A stretch of DNA of 23,603 nucleotides from positions 1 through 23,603 of the IMG/VR virus record IMGVR_UViG_3300023174_002512; one strand, given 5' to 3'. The notes beneath the pieces were generated by a model that did not search any database, was not told the DNA's origin, and worked only from the letters and a program-made list of their open reading frames with translations. Shown here piece by piece: positions 7,217-14,466 of the stretch. A program made the translations under genes and the position numbers. The DNA is from a virus. Each line of letters starts with the position of its first letter. Position 1 is the first letter of the stretch.

Positions 7217-8351
7217 ATTTAACTTCTTCAAATATATCTGAAGCTTTCTTTATCTCATCATCTGTTACATCATTTAATATTTTATAGTTGCCAATGCCAA
7301 CTGGCACAGGTAAGTATTGATTACTGTTTCTATGCTTCATTGTATCAGATAAAGACTTTTTAAGCAATTCAAATTTACAAAAATCTTTATGGAATACAGG
7401 CAATTTTAAACTGTGTGCTGTCTTAAAGATTCTTTCTAGTGTTTCAGTATCAATGTAACCACGAACATTAGCCAAACAAGAACTCAACAAGCAATCTAAT
7501 ACAACTGCTTCGCCATGTTGTAGTGTGTCCATATTTTGCATTTCAATAATAGGACTAAACGAATGGCCAAAGTCAACACATCGGTCTAGTTTTCTTTCCC
7601 ATAAATTTGGTGCCAATTCTTCAATCATGCCCGTAATGGCAGAATTGATTACACGAACTGGTACTGCACCAAACTGAAACTTCTCGATGATTAGTTGTTC
7701 TGCACTTGCTTCAAGTAACTCAAATAATTCTTTGTCTTTGATTACTGCAAGTTTAAATATCTCTGCAATGCCATTGACAATGTTTCTTTCATCTTGTGTA
7801 GCAATAAACTTCTTGTCTAGTAATGTGGCAATTGGTGGGTAATATGCACCAATACGATTTCTGCGGCCAAAGTGATTAGCTGCAACTTTAACACCAACAG
7901 AAGCATCTACGATAGCCAACAATGTAGTTGGCACTTTTACATAAGGAATACCTCTGCGATAGATTGAACAACAGAAACCAACCAAATCAAGCAGAACACC
8001 ACCACCAATTACAATGATTGCTTCTCTACGCAATACACCAACATCTTCAAAGAACCTTAAAATCTGGTCTGTGTGTTCCCAATCTTTGTTTTGTTCTGTG
8101 GCATCAATAACAAATAGCTTCAATTCTATTTTGAATGTGTTGAAGTAATCTTGTAATTGTTGACCATACAGTTTATATACAGTCTGGTCTATGACAACCA
8201 CTCTACGATTGGACTCACCAAAACTTAACAGGTCGTGATTGTTAATATTAAATACATCACTAGAATACTTTAAGACAAATTCAACCGGCAGTTCAGCTTT
8301 AACTGACCAAGTGCGTTTATAATTATCAAATTTTGTTAATACATTTTCCAT
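7209..8351 (-). CDS. Sugar-phosphate cyclase, sedoheptulose-7-phosphate cyclase type (2-epi-5-epi-valiolone synthase-like)
   Basis: A 380-aa member of the dehydroquinate-synthase-fold sugar-phosphate cyclases. The NAD-binding GGGVLLD (116-122), YRRGIPYVKVPTTLLA (131-146), E197/K200 in AEIFK, and metal-site residues H263 and H279 (QHGEAV) are present. Details favour the sedoheptulose-7-phosphate cyclases over 3-dehydroquinate synthase: VDASVGVK (148-155) rather than DSSVGGK, RRNRIGAYYPP, and DFGHSFSP (260-267), where dehydroquinate synthases have NxGHxxGH. EEVS enzymes turn sedoheptulose 7-phosphate into 2-epi-5-epi-valiolone, the entry to C7-cyclitols; related clades make other valiolones or desmethyl-4-deoxygadusol. 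The start forms TAATG with the kinase stop. Family is secure; the exact product is not. Confidence 0.93.
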   Translation of the reverse strand: MENVLTKFDNYKRTWSVKAELPVEFVLKYSSDVFNINNHDLLSFGESNRRVVVIDQTVYKLYGQQLQDYFNTFKIELKLFVIDATEQNKDWEHTDQILRFFEDVGVLRREAIIVIGGGVLLDLVGFCCSIYRRGIPYVKVPTTLLAIVDASVGVKVAANHFGRRNRIGAYYPPIATLLDKKFIATQDERNIVNGIAEIFKLAVIKDKELFELLEASAEQLIIEKFQFGAVPVRVINSAITGMIEELAPNLWERKLDRCVDFGHSFSPIIEMQNMDTLQHGEAVVLDCLLSSCLANVRGYIDTETLERIFKTAHSLKLPVFHKDFCKFELLKKSLSDTMKHRNSNQYLPVPVGIGNYKILNDVTDDEIKKASDIFEEVKYE

Positions 8352-9304
8352 TAGAATATCTTACTTAACAAGTGGCAAGCATGAACATAAAAGAATTTTG
8401 CCTTTTCAAAATCACCAGCTGCACACTTAAATGGCAACATACGAATGAATTGAGTTGCCTCTAATACATCAATGATTTGTTTATGTTCAAGGTGTGATTC
8501 AAAGATTTTATTAAATACTTTTAGATTATTTGGTATTTCTAAGTTATGTGATACAGATGAACCTTCTATGATAACAAACCTATCATTTATAAAGCCATAA
8601 TGACTACGAGAACATTGAAGCACCTGTGAATAATCTAATAGCCTACTATCTATAATGCTTTCTTCATACGGGTCAATGAATATGACTTTATCTTCTTCAA
8701 AAGAATACATCATATTTTCTAATGTTGGATTACCATGAATATTTTCTTCTGTAACCAATTCCATTTCATCAAAGAAGTTCTTCAACTCAGGTAAAAAGTT
8801 TTGAATGCCATGTGTTATTTGACCATTGTATTCAAAAGTATTGAATGTTCCAAGTTCATAAAAATTGTAGAAAGTTGGATACTTAAAAGCATCTGAAAGT
8901 TTTTGTGTAACTTCTTCTTTAAAATATAATTTGGGACCACCAGGATTTGGTATATACATTTTGCGGTGTAAGTTATCAAACGACCACATCATCGCATCAT
9001 GTATCTTTTCAATTTGATTTTCAGTTAATTTATCTTCTGATAAAATGGTTTTAATATCTCTGTAACCTTCCAAATAAGCGATATCAAAATAGGTTGAGTT
9101 ATTTGAATAATTCACATCTAATATTTTTGGAAACAAACCAGTTTCAGCCAATCGTTGTAGTTTCTTTAACTGTGTATACCAACGAACATAACCATATTCA
9201 CGATTGTCTTTTGTGCTGATTGATTTGCGAATAAACTTCCTATCACCATCTTCATATAATGATGTAGAACTAAGAGAACCGCCTTTTAATTGTGTAACTT
9301 TCAT
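8351..9304 (-). CDS. APH/choline-kinase-like phosphotransferase
   Basis: 317 aa with the aminoglycoside-phosphotransferase/choline-kinase fold pattern. KFIRKS (23-28) fits the nucleotide-binding strand with its lysine. IHGNPTLENMMY (189-200) is the catalytic loop, and IFIDPYE (208-214) is the metal-binding segment with D211. The loop reads HGN where the family normally has HGD: the catalytic Asp position is N192 (codon AAT), which may lower or abolish activity or reflect a subfamily variant. Kinases of this fold often sit beside a nucleotidyltransferase to activate a sugar or choline (LicA-LicC, AmgK-MurU). Here the nucleotidyltransferase gene overlaps by ATGA and the cyclase follows by TAATG, so a cyclitol or sugar substrate is plausible. 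Confidence 0.87.
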   Translation of the reverse strand: MKVTQLKGGSLSSTSLYEDGDRKFIRKSISTKDNREYGYVRWYTQLKKLQRLAETGLFPKILDVNYSNNSTYFDIAYLEGYRDIKTILSEDKLTENQIEKIHDAMMWSFDNLHRKMYIPNPGGPKLYFKEEVTQKLSDAFKYPTFYNFYELGTFNTFEYNGQITHGIQNFLPELKNFFDEMELVTEENIHGNPTLENMMYSFEEDKVIFIDPYEESIIDSRLLDYSQVLQCSRSHYGFINDRFVIIEGSSVSHNLEIPNNLKVFNKIFESHLEHKQIIDVLEATQFIRMLPFKCAAGDFEKAKFFYVHACHLLSKIF

Positions 9305-10017
9305 TTTAAACTTTTCTTTGCTAGTTCAAGACCATATTCTTGTGGTGAACCAAGAACAATAGTTTCATAGTTGTTATTTAATCCATTCAAGCCAATAGAA
9401 CAATTCTTCTCAATCATATGTGTAAATAGATTTGCAATATACATTTCCTTACCAACAAATGTGGCAGATAAACTCTCATACATCTGTTGGTATAATTGTG
9501 AGCTTTGAAACCCATATAGACCAGAACTGGCAAATGGAGAGATAGGAGATTTCTCTACAATCTCTGTTACAAGTCCATCTTTTGAACGAACATAAGAATA
9601 CTTTGGATTATTGGCAACAAACACATCAATGTAACCATCAGCCATCAAACTTTCAATCTCATTAAAATCTCTGCCAATTAAAAGTGTATCTGCATTGTGA
9701 ACAAAAAATGGTTTGGTTTGATTCTTTAGTAGTGAAGCACCAATGTATGCTGTGTGTGCCTGACCATCAGTATCACCAATATATTGAATATTATTCTCTG
9801 TTAGACCTAGTGGTTTAATTGTATCAACTAACTTGGTCTTAAAATAAGAATCTCTTTTATTCGCCAGAAGAATAGTTTCATCAAAAGTACCAAGTTGCTT
9901 AATGATTTCATGGATAATTGTTTCATCACCCCAAGGCAACAGATACTTTGGTATGTCAAAGCCAACATCATGGAATCTGGTGTTTAACCCAGCCATGCAT
10001 AATACTAACGAAGCCAT
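9301..10017 (-). CDS. Sugar nucleotidyltransferase (NTP_transferase family)
   Basis: 238 aa with the NTP_transferase layout: the nucleotide-binding loop MAGLNTRF (8-15) followed by IPKYLLP (22-28), a GQAHT block (85-89), and HNAD (107-110), whose Asp fits the metal ligand. Such enzymes couple a sugar 1-phosphate or similar phosphate to an NTP, releasing pyrophosphate. The usual GxGxR loop is varied (AGLNTRF), as in several polysaccharide-locus members. The start overlaps the previous gene by 13 bases and its stop overlaps the kinase start (ATGA). Together with the kinase it forms a phosphorylate-then-nucleotidylate pair. Which NTP and which sugar or cyclitol cannot be told. Confidence 0.92.
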   Translation of the reverse strand: MASLVLCMAGLNTRFHDVGFDIPKYLLPWGDETIIHEIIKQLGTFDETILLANKRDSYFKTKLVDTIKPLGLTENNIQYIGDTDGQAHTAYIGASLLKNQTKPFFVHNADTLLIGRDFNEIESLMADGYIDVFVANNPKYSYVRSKDGLVTEIVEKSPISPFASSGLYGFQSSQLYQQMYESLSATFVGKEMYIANLFTHMIEKNCSIGLNGLNNNYETIVLGSPQEYGLELAKKSLK

Positions 10018-10712
10018 TGTTCAAAGTCCTCACGAATCAAACTGTGCCATGTTCCGTTATATTGGCCTGGTGGAAATGGATGGTCAAGATTACAATATAT
10101 CAAATTTTCTCCAACTAAATTATTTGCTTTCCAATTTTCACTCATCATATCTTCACACATCATTTGCACACCATCTTCATCATAAAATTCATCAATACGG
10201 TTAAAAGTGTCTGCATACTTGTCCATATTTTCTGAAGATGAAAACGCAAATTGGTCATTACCAAAATCTCTTTGAGGTGTCATACGACAATTAGGTATAT
10301 GAAGTTTTGTATTATCTAAATCTGCAAAAGGTATTCTAGCATTAATGGCAAAATCAAAACGAGAACGAATTACCCAATCAAATTTTATATTATTGGATTC
10401 TTCATAGACCGTTTTTAATTCATTACATTTCATAATGCCATACAATTGGTTATAAGTTGACCTAGCTGGGTCTTTTACTTTCCAATTTGGTTGTGGTGGC
10501 GGAACTCTGGTGTATTTTGATAGGTCATTTGTCAATGACTTCTCAATCATAAATGCTTCAGGTTTATAGATTTCAATATCTGCAACTTCAGGTGATTCCC
10601 ACACATGACAAAAAACGATAACATCATTACCGTCTAGTATGTTTCTTTTAACAAACTCATAACCTTGTTTTACGCTACGAGCTTGTCCTGATAAACAAAG
10701 AGCAATCTTCAT
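10005..10712 (-). CDS. Putative glycosyltransferase-like protein
   Basis: 235 aa from ATG 10712, which gives an ATGA junction; the alternative GTG at 10721 is less likely. The N terminus KIALCLSGQAR is typical of a group of phage and polysaccharide-locus proteins thought to be GT-A-like transferases, and VIFCHVW soon after supports that. DWVIRSRFDF, in the middle, is the expected place for the nucleotide-sugar metal site (RxRxD pattern). There is no signal peptide or membrane helix. It follows the RmlB-like dehydratase, so it may transfer the sugar made by this operon. Annotation as a glycosyltransferase is moderately supported; donor and acceptor are unknown. Confidence 0.83.
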   Translation of the reverse strand: MKIALCLSGQARSVKQGYEFVKRNILDGNDVIVFCHVWESPEVADIEIYKPEAFMIEKSLTNDLSKYTRVPPPQPNWKVKDPARSTYNQLYGIMKCNELKTVYEESNNIKFDWVIRSRFDFAINARIPFADLDNTKLHIPNCRMTPQRDFGNDQFAFSSSENMDKYADTFNRIDEFYDEDGVQMMCEDMMSENWKANNLVGENLIYCNLDHPFPPGQYNGTWHSLIREDFEQWLR

Positions 10713-11737
10713 TTGAGCCACTTATCATTTTCTAACGACCATTGAACCATACCTTTAATGCGGTCACGCAAAGAAATCTTTGGTTTCCATCCTAAAGATT
10801 CCATATAATCACCAGACAAAGCGTAGCGTAAATCGTGGCCAGGTCTGGATGAATGAAAGTCAACCATTTCATATTTTAACTCCTTGTTTTGTGCTTCTGC
10901 AATTAATTTAGCCAATTCTAAGTTATCTACTTCATCTGGTCCCACAATATTAAACTTAGGAATCTTCGCACCACCAAAATCTGGAATACGAGCATAATCT
11001 TCAGGCAGGTTTAGAATAAACATTAAACCATCTGCAACATCTTTAGCATGAACATAGTGGCGTGAGCCTGCCTTTGTTTTGCTTCTATCAGAGTGAATAG
11101 TAAGTGTTTCACCATCACGAGCATACCGAATGGCCTTAGGAATAAACTTCTCAGGATGTTGGCGTTCACCAAACACATTCATTGTATGTGTAACAATGAT
11201 TGGCATATTGTATGTGTTCTCAAATGCAACACACATTTCTTCACCTGCCGCCTTAGATGCTGAATATGGATTCGTAGCATTGTAACGGTCTCTTTCTTTG
11301 TAATCTACGCCTTCTGGTGCGGGACCAAACACTTCATCTGTGCTGAAGTAAACAAACTTTTCTAAGTTCTTTAATGTGCGAGCATAGTTTAATAGATTAA
11401 CTGTACCGATTACATTGTCTTGCACAAACTCCATTGGAAATTCAATTGAGCGGTCTACATGAGAACCAGCTGCAAGGTGCAATACTAATTGAACATCACC
11501 AATTAAACCTGAAGTCTGTGGATTAATTTCAGCACGCAAATCATGGAACACAATCTCAACCCGTTTCTTCTGCTCAGGTGAATACTTCTTCATAATATCT
11601 TCAAGGCGATTTAGATTGCCAGAGAAATCTAATCGGTCAAGTGATACGATTGTCCAATCTGTTGTATCAAGGATTGTTTCAATCAAGTGATGTGCAATGA
11701 AGCCTGCACCACCTGTAATTAATACTCTTTTAGTCAT
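10709..11737 (-). CDS. NDP-glucose 4,6-dehydratase (RmlB-like extended SDR)
   Basis: 342 aa, the usual length for nucleotide-sugar 4,6-dehydratases. Visible are the NAD loop ITGGAGFI (7-14), HVDRSIEFP (93-101), the dehydratase-specific STDEVFG with D134/E135, YSASKAA with Y158 and K162, and the substrate-side SRPGHDLRYAL near the C terminus. The reaction is NDP-glucose to NDP-4-keto-6-deoxyglucose. RmlB uses dTDP-glucose; the RfbH-type 3-dehydrase in this operon would need the CDP form if it follows the classical route, so the nucleotide used here is open. The start overlaps the previous stop (ATGACTAA) and the stop overlaps the next start by 4 bases. Confidence 0.94.
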   Translation of the reverse strand: MTKRVLITGGAGFIAHHLIETILDTTDWTIVSLDRLDFSGNLNRLEDIMKKYSPEQKKRVEIVFHDLRAEINPQTSGLIGDVQLVLHLAAGSHVDRSIEFPMEFVQDNVIGTVNLLNYARTLKNLEKFVYFSTDEVFGPAPEGVDYKERDRYNATNPYSASKAAGEEMCVAFENTYNMPIIVTHTMNVFGERQHPEKFIPKAIRYARDGETLTIHSDRSKTKAGSRHYVHAKDVADGLMFILNLPEDYARIPDFGGAKIPKFNIVGPDEVDNLELAKLIAEAQNKELKYEMVDFHSSRPGHDLRYALSGDYMESLGWKPKISLRDRIKGMVQWSLENDKWLK

Positions 11738-12575
11738 TATATTTTTCCTCTATAACTTTTTTCCATTCTGGTACTCTATCATATTGATGAACAATTGTAA
11801 AGTCTTTTCCTGTTGAAGTTGCAACTTTGCCGTCTTTCATAATTGGTGATGGTTCAAGCAAGAATGGTTTGAATTCGTTAATCTTACTTGGGTCGGCAGT
11901 TGTGCCTAATTGTGCAGCCCATCCATCTTCTGACTTCATGTATCTTGCCACAGATTTATATGGCTCTTGTGAAATCATAAAGTTAAATGTGGATTGATCC
12001 ACAATTGGTATAGGTCGATTTACTGACATAACAAATATCATCGCACACAAATCTCTCATCGCTTCACCACGACCTGCCAAAACGCCTACATTGTAGATTG
12101 TATTGTCTTTGAATCTTTCATGGAAGAAGGGACCAAATGTTTCAATTAAGTTTTGGTTACCCCATGGTTCATCTTTGTATTTCATTGATTCGGAAGCAAA
12201 CATCAGCTTAGCACCTGGTAATTCCATGCCAAGGTATTTTGTTGGGTCTTCCTGAAAGATTACATCTTTAACATCGGTAGTAATAACAAACCGATAAGCA
12301 TCATGTGATTGTAGGTAATTGTAGATGTGAACAAAGCGCTCTACATGGACAGGCAACGATGATTGGTATTCATATCGTTGTGTAGTGTCGTTTGCTTTTC
12401 CAGGCAAAATGACCTGAAATCCGGCATCAGATAGCCGTTTGATGGTTTCATAATCAATGTTGAAGGCGACCATAACTTTCTCGCCTTTATAACCTGATTT
12501 GTTGATAGAGTTAACCCAATACTTCAGTTTACTCCAATCATAATTTGTGGTACATCCTATAATCAAATCTTTCAT
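11730..12575 (-). CDS. GT-A-type glycosyltransferase
   Basis: 281 aa; the first gene of the coupled sugar operon, preceded by a 23-base gap. The start LIIGCTTNYDW and VMVAFNIDYET suit the first strands of a GT-A fold. TTDVKDVIFQEDP (99-111) matches the DxD-type sugar-nucleotide/metal site of that fold (D101, D104). YNVGVLAGRG (161-170) is the typical N-x-G acceptor-side segment seen after it. No membrane segment is visible. GGA precedes the ATG by nine bases. The sugar donor may be a product of the downstream enzymes, but this is inferred. Confidence 0.87.
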   Translation of the reverse strand: MKDLIIGCTTNYDWSKLKYWVNSINKSGYKGEKVMVAFNIDYETIKRLSDAGFQVILPGKANDTTQRYEYQSSLPVHVERFVHIYNYLQSHDAYRFVITTDVKDVIFQEDPTKYLGMELPGAKLMFASESMKYKDEPWGNQNLIETFGPFFHERFKDNTIYNVGVLAGRGEAMRDLCAMIFVMSVNRPIPIVDQSTFNFMISQEPYKSVARYMKSEDGWAAQLGTTADPSKINEFKPFLLEPSPIMKDGKVATSTGKDFTIVHQYDRVPEWKKVIEEKYND

Positions 12576-12598
12576 AATAATTCCATTCAGTTAATATA

Positions 12599-12955
12599 TT
12601 ACTTATATCGCTTGTAGTCCTTAAACTTGGTAATGTTTTGACCTGGCGTGTCTTTCTTATAAGTATTTGCCAATTCATTGGTACCTTCTGCACCTGCACC
12701 AGATTTAGGCAAAATGTCTGGACTAATTGCTTCACTTACACTCTTATGTAGTTTCACTCCAGTTACATCTTGTACCAACTTCCATGCTTCTTTATGTTTC
12801 TTACTTTTAATATGTGATTGTAACACATCTTTTTGCTTTTGTGAAGCCTTTTGGTGAAACTTAAATAGTTCCATCACACCAATATTGCCTGAATATGCGG
12901 CTTCATCCAACTGTTTTAATGTTTGCTTAATCCAAAATACTCTTTGAACTGACAT
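12599..12955 (-). CDS. Conserved-looking hypothetical protein, 118 aa
   Basis: No named family recognised. The first 70 residues look helical and amphipathic, with a GNIGVMELFKFHQKAS segment followed by a charged helix and AWKLVQDVTGVKLH. The tail is loose and basic. It starts one base after the previous stop (TAATATG) with AGAGGG four bases upstream of the ATG, a good ribosome site. It is cytosolic by appearance. Being in the transcription unit that begins with the late-promoter-like box, it may be expressed late. Confidence 0.85.
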   Translation of the reverse strand: MSVQRVFWIKQTLKQLDEAAYSGNIGVMELFKFHQKASQKQKDVLQSHIKSKKHKEAWKLVQDVTGVKLHKSVSEAISPDILPKSGAGAEGTNELANTYKKDTPGQNITKFKDYKRYK

Positions 12956-12956
12956 A

Positions 12957-13238
12957 TTACCCTCTAGTAAGATTCAAAATCTTTTGAATCTGTGTTTCTA
13001 GTGTTGCTTTACGGTTAGGCCATTTAATAATTGGTTGGTCTGCCGTCTGTAATAGTTTGGTAAGAAATGGAAGAATTAATTTTTCTACCTGTTGCAACCT
13101 TGCCTTATATTCTTCTACTGTTTCTTCTTTCTCTGCAATAACATCTGTATATTCTTCTTCATCCATTGCGGTGAAGCCAAAGTCATCATCACCATACTCT
13201 TTCATTATTAGATTAAGGTCGTATTTAATTTCTGGCAT
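12957..13238 (-). CDS. Hypothetical protein, 93 aa, acidic N-terminal half
   Basis: Start chosen at ATG 13238, two bases after the stop of the ligase-like gene (TAAAATG); an ATG at 13265 would overlap that gene by 26 bases. The first 40 residues are very acidic (YGDDDFGFTAMDEEEY). A predicted coiled coil follows (EETVEEYKARLQQVEKLI), and then IIKWPNRK, a short segment I associate with small conserved proteins of aquatic T4-like phages. No function is recognised. Confidence 0.85.
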   Translation of the reverse strand: MPEIKYDLNLIMKEYGDDDFGFTAMDEEEYTDVIAEKEETVEEYKARLQQVEKLILPFLTKLLQTADQPIIKWPNRKATLETQIQKILNLTRG

Positions 13239-13239
13239 T

Positions 13240-14466
13240 TTATTTGTCCCAATTCTTGGCAGCATTAAAATTGGCGTGTGCGAATTCTAACCTGTCTATT
13301 AACTTCATAGCATTACCTTTAATTCGGTCAACTGCTACAAATCCTTCTGGTGCAGTAATTCTAAACCCATTGTCTGTGCGAATGAATGTTCCAACATCAC
13401 GAATGGTTTCCAATTTACGAACAATCATTAGTTTAGCATCAACAAGTAAATTCTGTAAATCAAATATCTTTTTAAGTTCGGCAGCATTACTGCGATAGAA
13501 CCGCATAAGTTCATTCTTTTTTGCAATTCTTTCTTTTTTGGTTTTTTCTAGTTTAGCTTCAAGAACAGATTGATTCAATTTAGTTTCAATTGTTTTAATC
13601 AATTCATTGGTGTGTGCTGTTGTATTCTTAATTGCTTGGCCTTCACGCACTTTACTATTATTGAATGTTTTAATCTGCATTAGAATTGTTTCATTGGCTG
13701 AAATGCGATTCAATGCCAATGGATTAATCTGTTGAAATAAAGAACCTGCCTGTGATAACACTCTTGTAATTTCTTTTGTTTCATCTTCAGTAAATGTGGC
13801 AGTACCAGAAGCATCAACGAATGAGGCATCACGAAACCAAACATCTTTGGTTGTAGATAACTTACCAATATCCACATTGAAAGAGGCCTTCATATCAGAT
13901 ATGGTTTTGCCTGTGTATGATGTGTGAAACACCACACCTAATTGTGCAGCCAACATTGACTGTGCTAGTTTTGAATCAGCAGGAATAGCATACACGATTG
14001 TGTTTGGTTGAAAGGTAATATATTTTTCACCATCAATGGTTTCTTTTTTCAAATCACCTTTTGAAAACATCATGTCGCCTTGCAATACACCTTTGATACC
14101 AAGTTTTGGTAGATAACGTAATGCAACTTTCAACTTATCATTCAGACCTTCGGCTGGGTGATTTTTATCAATGTCTTTATCTGTATAATTTAGTTTTGCA
14201 TTTTTAGCAAACACACCCTTAGTACCAACAAAGAATTTACCATTCTCCGGATTAATGCCTGCAAACACAGCAGGTGCACCGTCCCATTTTGTTGTTACAT
14301 TAACATGAGATTGTGATTGGCCAGCAAGCATATCACGGAGAGAACGGAGAAAATTAATTGCTTCTCGGCCACCTGCAACACCACGATTGAGCAATTCATC
14401 TTCAATATGCTCAAGGTGAACATTCTTGCCTTCTTTGCCTTCTGTTAAGTATTCTGTGAATTTCAT
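13240..14466 (-). CDS. Ligase-fold-like protein (DUF6267-like) with capsid-targeting-like N terminus
   Basis: 408 aa. Several segments fall in the order of polynucleotide ligase/nucleotidyltransferase motifs: KWDGAP (60-65) as motif I with K60 the candidate nucleotidylated lysine, FFVGTKGVF (78-86), VLQGDMMF (127-134) as a motif III-like block, TIVYAIP (156-162), and EGFVAVDRIKGNAMKLI (374-390) as motifs IV and V. A helical, lysine-rich insert (about 270-345) precedes the last block. I associate the sequence with a phage family annotated DUF6267; its activity is not established to my knowledge. Residues 1-10, MKFTEYLTEG, match the T4 capsid-targeting pattern with LTE|G as cleavage site. The gene is coupled by ATGA to the preceding unknown. 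RNA or DNA ligase activity is inferred. Confidence 0.88.
   Translation of the reverse strand: MKFTEYLTEGKEGKNVHLEHIEDELLNRGVAGGREAINFLRSLRDMLAGQSQSHVNVTTKWDGAPAVFAGINPENGKFFVGTKGVFAKNAKLNYTDKDIDKNHPAEGLNDKLKVALRYLPKLGIKGVLQGDMMFSKGDLKKETIDGEKYITFQPNTIVYAIPADSKLAQSMLAAQLGVVFHTSYTGKTISDMKASFNVDIGKLSTTKDVWFRDASFVDASGTATFTEDETKEITRVLSQAGSLFQQINPLALNRISANETILMQIKTFNNSKVREGQAIKNTTAHTNELIKTIETKLNQSVLEAKLEKTKKERIAKKNELMRFYRSNAAELKKIFDLQNLLVDAKLMIVRKLETIRDVGTFIRTDNGFRITAPEGFVAVDRIKGNAMKLIDRLEFAHANFNAAKNWDK
14437..14466 (-). other. Capsid-targeting-like N-terminal peptide of the ligase-like protein
   Basis: MKFTEYLTEG matches the T4 internal-protein tag pattern (MKxxxE-aromatic-hydrophobic-x-E-small), with LTE|G as a gp21-type cleavage site. 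It is closely parallel to MKFREFIQEA on the other tagged protein of this window. Confidence 0.55.

Noticed and set aside
7209-8351. Annotating the cyclase as shikimate-pathway 3-dehydroquinate synthase (aroB)
   Set aside because: The second His of NxGHxxGH is Pro here (DFGHSFSP) and the SVGVK and RRNRIG segments fit sedoheptulose-7-phosphate cyclases better.
12600-12607. TATAAGTA on the minus strand, 25 bases before the first sugar-operon gene, as a late promoter
   Set aside because: It differs from TATAAATA at one internal position and consists of the last codons of the 118-aa gene (Tyr-Lys-stop). Spacing is plausible, but I cannot separate it from chance in AT-rich DNA.
12538-12735. Minus-strand frame of 65 codons bridging the glycosyltransferase start and the 118-aa gene
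   Set aside because: Overlaps both better-supported genes in another frame and has no ribosome site.
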